Shown here piece by piece: positions 19,901 through 27,359 of a stretch of 64,000 nucleotides of DNA. The notes below the pieces were generated by a model. It saw only the letters and a list, made by a program, of their open reading frames with translations, did not search any database and was not told where the DNA came from. This DNA comes from Alkaliphilus flagellatus (GTDB lineage Bacteria > Bacillota > Clostridia > Peptostreptococcales > Natronincolaceae). Made by a program: the position numbers and the translations under genes. Every line of letters starts with the position of its first letter. Positions within the stretch are counted from its first letter, which is position 1. The stretch covers positions 62,001 to 126,000 of the forward strand of contig NZ_JAHLQK010000003.1 of assembly GCF_018919215.1 (NCBI RefSeq), read 5' to 3'.

Positions 19901-20238
19901 TATTATTTCGTATAACTTAAAAGGGATTCTTGTAAAAATGAAGAAAAAGTTTAATAGACTTTTTCTTTTTTTATTTATACACGGGAATTAAAGATAGAAT
20001 ATCTTTTTATTTCCAGTAGTATAGCACTTATCAAAGAAGTAAATAAATGCTATAATAAATTCAAACTGTTGAATTTTGGTATAATATTCAAATCTAAAAA
20101 AACTTTAATTGAATAGGCAATTAACTTATGTATTGTAATTAACTAGGATTATTATAAAGAATATCGATAAATTAGCATAAACATAGGATACAAACTATAA
20201 TGAAGGATGGTGAATAACTGACTTCTGTCAGTAAATAT
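19901..20238. other. Intergenic region between yycI and murA
   Basis: Besides the terminator, this stretch holds AT-rich promoter-like sequence. TATAAT occurs at about 20052-20057 and about 20079-20084 (the second in GGTATAATATT). Just before murA there is a ribosome-site-like AAGGATGGTG, then a small CTGAC/GTCAG hairpin. Confidence 0.45.
19941..19974 (+). terminator. Terminator of the wal operon
   Basis: AAGAAAAAGT, a 7-base loop and ACTTTTTCTT are followed by a T-run. The transcript from walR through yycI probably stops here. Confidence 0.8.
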
Positions 20239-21498
20239 ATGGAGAAACTAATAATTGAAGGCGGACAACAACTACGAGGAACGGTTAAAATAAGTGGATT
20301 TAAAAATGCGGCTGTAGCTATTATACCAGCTACAGTATTAGCAGGAGATACTTGTGTTATCGATAATTTACCACAAATTAGTGATGTTAAGATATTAGCA
20401 GACATGCTTTCGAGTTTAGGTGCTACCGTAAAGGAATTAAGACCAAACACTTTAGAGATAAACACAACTGCAATGAAGGATTGTTATGCAGATTATGAAT
20501 TAGCCAAAGAGTTAAGGGCTTCCTATTATTTATTAGGTGCAGCTCTTGGTAGATTTAAAAAGGCTAAGGTAGCATATCCTGGAGGCTGTTCTATTGGTAG
20601 TAGACCAATAGACCAACATATTAAGGGGTTTGAAGCTTTAGGTGCAAAGGTAACTATAGAACATGGTATAATATCTGTAGAGGCTGAAAAACTGGTAGGT
20701 GCAGAAATTTATCTTGATGTGGTTAGTGTTGGTGCTACCATCAACATAATGTTAGCTGCTGTTATGGCAGAAGGTACAACTGTAATAGATAATGCTGCAA
20801 AAGAGCCACACATCGTTGATATGGCAAACTTTTTAAACTGTATGGGAGCAGATGTTAAAGGGGCAGGTACAGATGTAATTAAGATTAAAGGTGTGGAAAA
20901 ATTAGGAGGGTGTATTCATACAGTCATTCCAGACCAGATAGAAGCTGGAACATATATGATAGCAGCTGCAGCTGCTGGTGGTAACGTATTAATAGATAAT
21001 GTTATACCTAAACATTTAGAGGCTATTACTGCAAAGCTTAAGGAAATGGGTGTTAATGTTATTGAAAATGGAGAATCCCTTAGAATAATATCCTCAGGAA
21101 ACTTAAAAAATGTTAGTATAAAAACCTTAGTATATCCAGGTTTCCCAACAGATTTGCAGCAACCAATGAGTAGTCTTTTAACTACAGCTAAGGGGACGGG
21201 AATTGTAACAGAGACAATATTTGAAGGACGATTTAAACACGTAGACGAGCTTAAAAGAATGGGAGCTAATATTAAAGTAGAAGGAAGAGTAGCTGTTATT
21301 CATGGAGTTAAAAATCTAACAGGTGCAAAAGTAGTAGCTTCAGATCTAAGAGCTGGGGCATCTTTAGTTGTAGCTGGTCTTATGGCAAAAGGTGAGACAG
21401 AAATAGAAAATGTACAATATATAGATAGAGGGTATGATCAATTAGAGCAAAAGCTAATAAGCTTAGGAGCAAAGGTTAGGAGAGAGCACCGGGAATAG
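20239..21498 (+). CDS. murA: UDP-N-acetylglucosamine 1-carboxyvinyltransferase MurA
   Basis: This is a 419-residue EPSP-synthase-like enzyme. It transfers enolpyruvate from PEP to UDP-GlcNAc, the first committed step of peptidoglycan synthesis. The N-terminal [11 protein letters not shown] lysine/asparagine motif and the catalytic Cys in [13 protein letters not shown] are present, as is [11 protein letters not shown]. The annotated ATG at 20239 has no ribosome site at a normal distance. AAGGATGGTG ends 5 bases before an in-frame CTG at 20218, so translation might start there and add seven residues. Confidence 0.95.
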   Translation: MEKLIIEGGQQLRGTVKISGFKNAAVAIIPATVLAGDTCVIDNLPQISDVKILADMLSSLGATVKELRPNTLEINTTAMKDCYADYELAKELRASYYLLGAALGRFKKAKVAYPGGCSIGSRPIDQHIKGFEALGAKVTIEHGIISVEAEKLVGAEIYLDVVSVGATINIMLAAVMAEGTTVIDNAAKEPHIVDMANFLNCMGADVKGAGTDVIKIKGVEKLGGCIHTVIPDQIEAGTYMIAAAAAGGNVLIDNVIPKHLEAITAKLKEMGVNVIENGESLRIISSGNLKNVSIKTLVYPGFPTDLQQPMSSLLTTAKGTGIVTETIFEGRFKHVDELKRMGANIKVEGRVAVIHGVKNLTGAKVVASDLRAGASLVVAGLMAKGETEIENVQYIDRGYDQLEQKLISLGAKVRREHRE

Positions 21499-21557
21499 TT
21501 GTTATCCTAAAGAATAATCGAGTACAGTAGTTAATTCATAAATTGGAGGCAATAAAT

Positions 21558-22352
21558 ATGACAGTGGGTTTTTGCTCCTTAGCTAGTGGTAGTAGTGGTA
21601 ATTGTCACTTAATAAATGATGGAAAAAAATTCTTATTAATTGATGCAGGACTGAGCGGTAAGCAAATCGAAAATAAGTTAAAGGAAGTCGATGTGGATCC
21701 CCAAAATCTATCGGCAATTTTGGTGAGCCATGAACATAGTGATCATATATGTGGTGTAGGCATATTGTCAAGAAGATATAATATACCTATTTACGCTAAT
21801 GATGGAACCTGGGCTGGTATGGAACGTAAAATAGGAAATATTAAGAAAGAAAACATTAAATGTTTTACATCGAATGAAAACTTTTCTATTGGAGATTTTA
21901 ATATTAAACCCTATAGAATTTCTCACGATGCAAATGAACCAGTTGGATTTAGTATTGAAAAAGATAGTATTAAAATTAGTATTGCTACAGATTTAGGCTA
22001 TATTAGTGAAGATATTATGGAAGAGATAGGTGGCTCTAACCTTGTTATATTAGAGTCAAATCATGATGAAGAAATGTTAAAGGCTGGGAGCTATCCATAT
22101 AGTCTAAAAAGAAGAATACTTTCTAATAGTGGACATTTATCGAATGAAGCCGCAGGCAATGCTATAGTAGATTTAGTAAGTAGAAATGTAAGATCTATAC
22201 TACTTGCCCATTTAAGTAGGGAAAATAACTTCCCGGAACTGGCAATTGCAACTGTAAAAAATATTTTAGATAGCAAAAAAATTATTATAGGAAAAGACAT
22301 AGAATTAGATTTAGTACATCGAGATAGGGTAAGTAATATATATCAATTTTAA
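21558..22352 (+). CDS. walJ: WalJ/YycJ metallo-beta-lactamase-fold hydrolase
   Basis: This is a 264-residue protein with the family start FCSLASGSSGNCHLI and the metal-binding HEHSDH motif. Further metal ligands lie in ISHDANEP, ATDLG and LESNHD. In Bacillus, YycJ is encoded with walRK and has been linked to DNA repair and cell division. It is probably a nuclease-type beta-lactamase-fold enzyme. ATG at 21558 follows TTGGAGG. Confidence 0.93.
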   Translation: MTVGFCSLASGSSGNCHLINDGKKFLLIDAGLSGKQIENKLKEVDVDPQNLSAILVSHEHSDHICGVGILSRRYNIPIYANDGTWAGMERKIGNIKKENIKCFTSNENFSIGDFNIKPYRISHDANEPVGFSIEKDSIKISIATDLGYISEDIMEEIGGSNLVILESNHDEEMLKAGSYPYSLKRRILSNSGHLSNEAAGNAIVDLVSRNVRSILLAHLSRENNFPELAIATVKNILDSKKIIIGKDIELDLVHRDRVSNIYQF

Positions 22353-22486
22353 GGAAGTAAGATGTTGGTAATACTTTGAGTACTTGGGAATTTTTAACGA
22401 AAGTTAAAAATTTAACTGGGACAGGAGTAGATATAATAGTATTAGAATAATTTAAACAATACTATAATTCTTTGGAGGTGTGCGAA

Positions 22487-23770
22487 TTGAATCACTTTGA
22501 CGATGAAAATGAAATAAAAAACAATGGTGAGGGTTATGATCTAGAAGGTAACTATGGAAATGAAAATTTAGAAAAGAATTACTCAGATAGCAACTCCATC
22601 GATGTGGAGAAGATAGAAGAGACTGATAATAAATATGAGTTAAAAGATGAATTAGAACGTTTACAAATAAGTTTTAATAAAAAAGGAAGAAAAAGATTTA
22701 TTAGTGGTACTTTAGCTGGGGTGATTTTAGGAAGCGCAGTTACCTTAGGAGCTACTTATGCTTTTTTACCTAACATGCTTAGCATGCGTGGTATTTCCTT
22801 AGATGGTGCACAGCAAGAAATTACTATTAATCCTACTCAAGATTTAACGGTTTATTCGGCTGTGGCTAAGAAAGTAATGCCTTCAGTAGTTGGTATTACA
22901 ACTGTTGCCTTGGAAAGAGACTGGTTTTATGGTGTAAGAGAGGTTTCAGGTGTGGGTACTGGCGTTATTGTAGATAAAAGAGGATATATTTTAACAAACT
23001 CCCATGTAGTTGGAGATGGAAATGTTAAAGAAGTAATGGTGCTACTTCATGATGGAAGACAGATTAAAGCTGAAGTATTGTGGAATGAAAAGAGCCTAGA
23101 TCTTGCTATTATAAAAGTAGAAGGAGAAAATCTAACTGTAGCAGAGCTTGGAGATAGTGATGAAACAGAGGTAGGTGAAATAGCTATTGCTATTGGTAAC
23201 CCTTTAGGATTAACCTTTGAAAGAACATTAACACAAGGGGTTATTAGCGGACTTAACAGAACAATAACTGTAAATGCTGCAGGAGAAACTATTGAAAACC
23301 TTATGCAGACTGATGCTTCAATCAATCCAGGAAATAGTGGTGGACCTTTACTTAATGCAAGAGGACAAGTAATAGGAATTAATACAGCAAAAATTAGCAC
23401 GGGAGAAGGATTAGGATTTGCTATTCCAATTAATATCGCGAAACCTATTGTAGATCAGTTCATAGAGAAAGGTGAATTTACAAGGGTTTATTTAGGTATA
23501 CAGGGTGTCGATATAGATGTGTACGAAGGAGCTACAGGGCAGAAAGCACAGTCTGATGAGGGTGTTTATGTTGCACAGACTATAGAAAATTCTATTGCAA
23601 CAAAGTATGGAATTAAGCCAAGCGATATTATTGTTAAAATAGGTAATGATAAGGTAAGCAGGATGAGTAACTTAGTTAGATCTCTTTATAAATATAGACC
23701 AGGAGATAAAACAACTGTAACTGTTATAAGGAACAACCAAGAAGTAAATATAGATGTAGTTTTTGAATAA
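22487..23770 (+). CDS. htrA: HtrA/DegP-type membrane serine protease
   Basis: This protein has about 427 residues. An acidic cytoplasmic N-terminus of about 70 residues precedes a membrane segment (FISGTLAGVILGSAVTLGAT). The trypsin-like domain has H173 (NSHVVG), D205 (LDLAII) and S284 (GNSGGP). A PDZ domain follows (about 330-420). It should degrade misfolded proteins at the outer membrane face. The start is TTG at 22487, with TTTGGAGGTG correctly placed; the TTG at 22472 lies inside that site. A terminator follows the stop. Confidence 0.95.
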   Translation: MNHFDDENEIKNNGEGYDLEGNYGNENLEKNYSDSNSIDVEKIEETDNKYELKDELERLQISFNKKGRKRFISGTLAGVILGSAVTLGATYAFLPNMLSMRGISLDGAQQEITINPTQDLTVYSAVAKKVMPSVVGITTVALERDWFYGVREVSGVGTGVIVDKRGYILTNSHVVGDGNVKEVMVLLHDGRQIKAEVLWNEKSLDLAIIKVEGENLTVAELGDSDETEVGEIAIAIGNPLGLTFERTLTQGVISGLNRTITVNAAGETIENLMQTDASINPGNSGGPLLNARGQVIGINTAKISTGEGLGFAIPINIAKPIVDQFIEKGEFTRVYLGIQGVDIDVYEGATGQKAQSDEGVYVAQTIENSIATKYGIKPSDIIVKIGNDKVSRMSNLVRSLYKYRPGDKTTVTVIRNNQEVNIDVVFE

Positions 23771-23773
23771 TAG

Positions 23774-23800
23774 ACCTAGGCAAATTTGCCTAGGTTTTTT
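23774..23800 (+). terminator. Terminator after htrA
   Basis: ACCTAGGCAAATTTGCCTAG is part of a perfect palindrome followed by a run of T, within a few bases of the htrA stop codon. Confidence 0.9.
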
Positions 23801-23967
23801 GAAAATTAAGAAATTATTTGAAATAATTAAATCTATACTATATAATGGAAATGAAAATACTAAAATTATCGTATAATCCTTCAATTTATGCATTAACTAT
23901 TTACTTTAACAAATACTATATATACTAAAGTTGAAGGATAATAAACCATAGATGGAGTTGGTTATGA

Positions 23968-24135
23968 ATGTATGTAGTATGTGGAGAACATTTAGAAGAT
24001 GCTATAGAGGATTTTGTTGATATATACGAGCAGCCGCCAGATATTTATGAACTAGAAAAGGTATCCTTTTCAGATTGGATGGCACCAAAGAACTGCCATC
24101 TTTGTGATAAACTACCTAAATATTTAGTAGTATAG
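23968..24135 (+). CDS. CxxH/CxxC small protein (BA_5709 type)
   Basis: This 55-codon gene encodes MYVVCGEHLEDAIEDFVD at its N-terminus and NCHLCDKLPKYLVV at its C-terminus. It therefore has one CxxH and one CxxC pair that could bind a metal. The pattern matches the small CxxH/CxxC family found between htrA and rlmH in many Firmicutes, and here too it lies between them. Function is unknown. The start could instead be ATG 23964 only if the frame were different, and that frame is not conserved. The ribosome site (GGAG) is rather distant. Confidence 0.85.
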   Translation: MYVVCGEHLEDAIEDFVDIYEQPPDIYELEKVSFSDWMAPKNCHLCDKLPKYLVV

Positions 24136-24157
24136 TCGAGGAAACCTCGACTTTTTT
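24134..24157 (+). terminator. Terminator after the CxxH/CxxC gene
   Basis: AGTCGAGG, a 3-base loop and CCTCGACT are followed by T residues. The stem overlaps the stop codon. Confidence 0.9.
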
Positions 24158-24197
24158 GCTTGTTACACGTGAAACAGTATAAAAAGGAAGTGAAGAT

Positions 24198-24677
24198 TTG
24201 AATATTACAATAATAAGTGTAGGAAAACTAAAGGAAAAATATTTAAAACAGGGTATAGAAGAGTATACTAAAAGACTATCTAGATATACAAAGTTAAACC
24301 TAGTAGAAGTACCAGATGAAAAGGCGCCAGAAAACTTAAGTAATGCAGAGGAACAAATTGTAAAAAATAAAGAGGGAGAAGGAATTTTAAAACACATAAA
24401 AGAAGGAACTTATGTTATTGCTTTAGATCTTAAAGGGAAAATGCTTTCTTCTGAAGAATTAGCAGATAAGCTTCAGAACTTAGGTATAACTGGTAATAGT
24501 AACATAGCATTTATAATAGGCGGGTCACTAGGACTCTCAGATGAAGTACTTAAAAGAGCCGACTATAAACTATGCTTTTCTCCAATGACATTTCCACATC
24601 AGTTGATGAGATTAATATTATTAGAGCAGGTGTATAGGGGATTTAGGATAATGAAGGGTGAACCGTACCATAAGTAA
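24198..24677 (+). CDS. rlmH: 23S rRNA (pseudouridine1915-N3)-methyltransferase RlmH
   Basis: This is a 159-residue SPOUT methyltransferase, the orfX of staphylococci. It has the knotted-fold motif [13 protein letters not shown] and the conserved C-terminal [11 protein letters not shown]. It methylates pseudouridine 1915 of 23S rRNA. The start is TTG ([14 protein letters not shown]), behind AAAGGAAG. Its last codons (24657-24677) are the parent of four near-copies downstream, and this is the classic integration target of SCC elements. Confidence 0.97.
   Translation: MNITIISVGKLKEKYLKQGIEEYTKRLSRYTKLNLVEVPDEKAPENLSNAEEQIVKNKEGEGILKHIKEGTYVIALDLKGKMLSSEELADKLQNLGITGNSNIAFIIGGSLGLSDEVLKRADYKLCFSPMTFPHQLMRLILLEQVYRGFRIMKGEPYHK
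24657..24677 (+). repeat. rlmH 3'-end site 1 (parental att-like site)
   Basis: The sequence GGTGAACCGTACCATAAGT encodes GEPYHK plus the first base of the stop. It is the reference for four downstream copies. In SCC biology this 3' end is the attB. Confidence 0.8.
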
Positions 24678-24687
24678 GTTCCAAAGA

Positions 24688-24726
24688 AGCCAGTAAGTAT
24701 TAGAAATCAGTACTTATTGGCTTTTT
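24688..24726 (+). terminator. Terminator after rlmH
   Basis: AGCCAGTAAGTA pairs with TACTTATTGGCT (one G-U pair) around a loop of about ten bases, followed by TTTTT. Confidence 0.8.
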
Positions 24727-24855
24727 ATATATACATATACTGTATAGAAGCGCTATCTTGACGGAAATATAGTTTAGTGATACTATAAGTTTACCGGCGA
24801 CATTGTCGTCGTAATTGTGACTTTTGCAAAGAATTGTTAATTGGAGGCGTTTATT

Positions 24856-26118
24856 ATGAAAGTTACGTTTCTTACATTAGGCAGCAGAGGTGACGTTCAA
24901 CCATACGTAGCTCTGGCCAAAGAGTTGATTAAGAATGGCCATGAAGCATTAGTGTGTACAGGCGGAAGCTTTAGAAATTTCATAAAGCAAAATGAAGTTG
25001 AATTCTATGAGGCTTCTGCAGATTTGATGGCTATTCTAGAAAGCAAAGAAGGAAGAAAAGTATTTAATGGTGGAAACTACAACATTTTTAAAATTATGAA
25101 GTATGCTAAAGAAGTAATTACACCAGCATATAGGAAAAGCCTAAGTGATTTTCTGGAAGCATCAAAAGGATCAGATGTAATTGTTTATCACCCAAAGGCG
25201 CTTGGAGCTGCTGATATTGCAGAGTATTTGAGAATTCCTTGCATCAGCATGCCTCCAGTACCAATATTATATCCTATAACTGAGTTTCCTAACTTCGCTA
25301 TATCATCAACCAGAAATCTAGGATATACCTTGAACAAGTTGACATATAAAGCTACAGCTCTTGCTGAATTTTCTTATATGAAGGATATAAATGAGTTTAG
25401 AAAAAACTCTTTAAAACTTCCTAAAAGAAAAGCGGGAGAGGTTACATTTCAAGTTCGCAGTAGAGATATTCCAATAATATACCCAATCAGTCCATATATG
25501 TTTAAAGAAGTAAAGAGTTGGAAAGATAGAGTTTTCGTCTCTGGTTTCTTCTTTATGGATATGGGTGAAGCCAAGCTGAATGAGAAACTGGAGGATTTTA
25601 TCGCAAAAGACAAAAAACCTATTGTTGTATCTTTCAGCAGTATGCCACTTAAGAATCCTGAAATCTTTAAAGAAAAGCTTATAAAAGCCCTAAAAGAGAC
25701 TGAAAATAGAGCAGTCGTGTTAACAGGAACAAGTGGGATGAACTTTGATAACGATGAAAGTATTTTTGCAGTGAAAAAGGCACCCCACAGGCTTATATTC
25801 AAGCAAGCGAAAGGCATCGTTCACCATGGGGGAGTAGGAACTATGTCTGAGGCGCTTCTTAGCGGGGCACCACAATTAATAATGCCATTTACTACAGATC
25901 AACCATTCTGGGCGCACATACTGTATTCAAAAGGGTATACTATGAAGCCTTTGAAAGAAAAGAATCTGGAAGTATCTGAACTAGTAAAAGCCCTTAAAAA
26001 CATGGGCAACGCAAAATATATAGAAAAGGCAAAAGATATTCAAGGTGTAATAGAAAAAGAAAATGGACTGCAAAATGCTGTAAAATATATAGAAAAGGTG
26101 TATGAGTCTTATAAGTAG
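24856..26118 (+). CDS. GT1-family glycosyltransferase
   Basis: This is a 420-residue GT-B enzyme. The N-terminal TLGSRGDVQPYVALAKEL motif is that of sterol- or lipid-type UDP-glucosyltransferases. The C-terminal donor site is HHGGVGTMSEALLSGAPQ (His at about 323) with PFTTDQPFWA. It probably transfers a sugar from UDP-sugar to a lipid, toxin or antibiotic. ATG at 24856 follows TTGGAGG. It is the first gene after rlmH and precedes a TetR regulator by 48 bases. Confidence 0.88.
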   Translation: MKVTFLTLGSRGDVQPYVALAKELIKNGHEALVCTGGSFRNFIKQNEVEFYEASADLMAILESKEGRKVFNGGNYNIFKIMKYAKEVITPAYRKSLSDFLEASKGSDVIVYHPKALGAADIAEYLRIPCISMPPVPILYPITEFPNFAISSTRNLGYTLNKLTYKATALAEFSYMKDINEFRKNSLKLPKRKAGEVTFQVRSRDIPIIYPISPYMFKEVKSWKDRVFVSGFFFMDMGEAKLNEKLEDFIAKDKKPIVVSFSSMPLKNPEIFKEKLIKALKETENRAVVLTGTSGMNFDNDESIFAVKKAPHRLIFKQAKGIVHHGGVGTMSEALLSGAPQLIMPFTTDQPFWAHILYSKGYTMKPLKEKNLEVSELVKALKNMGNAKYIEKAKDIQGVIEKENGLQNAVKYIEKVYESYK

Positions 26119-26166
26119 AAGTGTGGATAAAATGATATAATCATAGTAAGAATAGGAGATGATTAC

Positions 26167-26775
26167 TTGCCAAAGCAGACATTTTTCAATCTGACTAGCG
26201 AAAAACAGAAGCAGATCATTGATGTAGCTATAAATGAATTTTCGCAATCTACCTTCAATGAAGTGAAAATTTCTGATATCATTAGTAAAGCAAAAATCCC
26301 ACGAAGCAGTTTTTACGATTACTTCGAAGATAAGAAGGATTTGTATAAGTATATAATCCTAATTATCAGAGAAGAGAAAATGAAGTATATGGAGCCAGCT
26401 TTGACGGAGCAGCAAGAGAGTTTTTTTGAAAGATTAAGAGGTCTATTTAAAGCTGGGGCTGAATTTGCAGCTTCAAAACCTGAATTTGAAAAGCTTGCAA
26501 ACAAGATGTTTGAAAACATGGAGATTATCTACGAAATATTTGGTACAGAAGAGCTAGATATGTCAAGTGCATATGAGTCAATGCTTATGAAAGGCGTTGA
26601 AGCGGGAGAAATAAGAAGTGATATTGATATAAAGTTTATAGCAAAATCTATCCATATTTTAACATCTAATTTAATGTTGGAAAGCTTTGAAGGGAGTAAA
26701 GAGACTCTTAGTGAAGCCATTCAAAAGACTACTAAAAATATAATAAATTTTATCAAGTTTGGAATAGCAAAGTAG
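26167..26775 (+). CDS. TetR-family regulator
   Basis: This is a 202-residue protein. The N-terminal TetR helix-turn-helix (QIIDVAINEFSQSTFNEVKISDIISKA..RSSFYDYFEDKKDLY) takes up residues 12-60. A helical ligand-binding domain follows. The start is TTG behind AGGAGATG. It lies just after the glycosyltransferase gene in the same direction and probably regulates it. Confidence 0.9.
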   Translation: MPKQTFFNLTSEKQKQIIDVAINEFSQSTFNEVKISDIISKAKIPRSSFYDYFEDKKDLYKYIILIIREEKMKYMEPALTEQQESFFERLRGLFKAGAEFAASKPEFEKLANKMFENMEIIYEIFGTEELDMSSAYESMLMKGVEAGEIRSDIDIKFIAKSIHILTSNLMLESFEGSKETLSEAIQKTTKNIINFIKFGIAK

Positions 26776-26818
26776 TCAGTACCAGGCACCAAAGTTATCC
26801 AGTTATTAGTATGAACAG

Positions 26819-26862
26819 AAAAACCGCGGTTAAAGCGGTACGGTGAACCATATCATAAGTAG
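26819..26862 (+). repeat. rlmH 3'-end copy, site 2, with flanking AAAAACCGC
   Basis: GGTGAACCATATCATAAGT at 26842-26860 matches the rlmH end at 17 of 19 bases. It still encodes GEPYHK followed by TAG; both differences are synonymous. AAAAACCGC lies just upstream at 26819-26827. Staphylococcal SCC ends carry the same kind of motif (GCGGTTTTT or its complement) beside a TATCATAA core. No rlmH coding sequence precedes it. Confidence 0.75.
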
Positions 26863-26876
26863 TGGGACACTTTTTG

Positions 26877-26930
26877 CAGGTGAAAAAATTTATATTAAAA
26901 TATAATATCACAAAAGTAGTCGTGTTTTTT
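26877..26930 (+). repeat. Direct repeat A, copy 1
   Basis: About 54 bases around GAAAAAATTTATATTAAAAT (from 26882) recur with a few changes at 31664-31717, in the same direction. The repeat lies right after att-like site 2 and upstream of the DUF89 remnant. It may be a promoter region carried by two related segments. Confidence 0.7.
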
Positions 26931-27009
26931 AATCATAAATTTAAATTTTATAATTATGAATATGCTATTTAGTAGAATAAGAACATATTACTATTGAGGA
27001 GAGAATTAT

Positions 27010-27123
27010 ATGAAAATATCACGTGAATGTATTTCCTGTCTTGCTAGACAAGCTGTAGAAATAGTTTTAAGTATGCATCAACATGCTAAGAATATTACTG
27101 AAAGAGTAATTAATCAATATTGA
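27010..27123 (+). pseudogene. N-terminal remnant of a DUF89/ARMT1-type phosphatase gene
   Basis: This 37-codon frame reads MKISRECISCLARQAVEIVL and then a helical stretch ending at TGA. The CxxCLxRQA start is typical of DUF89 damage-control phosphatases, which are about 280 residues long. A normal ribosome site (GAGGAG) is kept, but nothing of the catalytic domain follows. It is therefore a truncated gene. Confidence 0.65.
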
Positions 27124-27167
27124 AAGGATTTAATTCATGGAATAAATCAATCAATGAGTATATAAGA

Positions 27168-27198
27168 AAAAGACATTTGTTTAATTACAAATGTCTTT
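27168..27198 (+). terminator. Terminator downstream of the DUF89 remnant
   Basis: AAAGACATTTGT, a 6-base loop and ACAAATGTCTTT make a perfect 12-bp stem, followed by ATTATTG. Confidence 0.7.
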
Positions 27199-27359
27199 AT
27201 TATTGACATAACAAAACAAAAGTGATAATATAAATTTATACCGCCACTTTACAACCAATATTTATTTATCCTCAATTATATTATATATCTTTTAAAAAAC
27301 AATGTCAATATGTTTTTTAAATAATTTTATTGAATTATTTATTATAAGGAGGTTATATC

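Noticed and set aside
25449-25817. 122-codon minus-strand frame inside the glycosyltransferase
   Set aside because: Antisense shadow of a gene with clear GT-B motifs.
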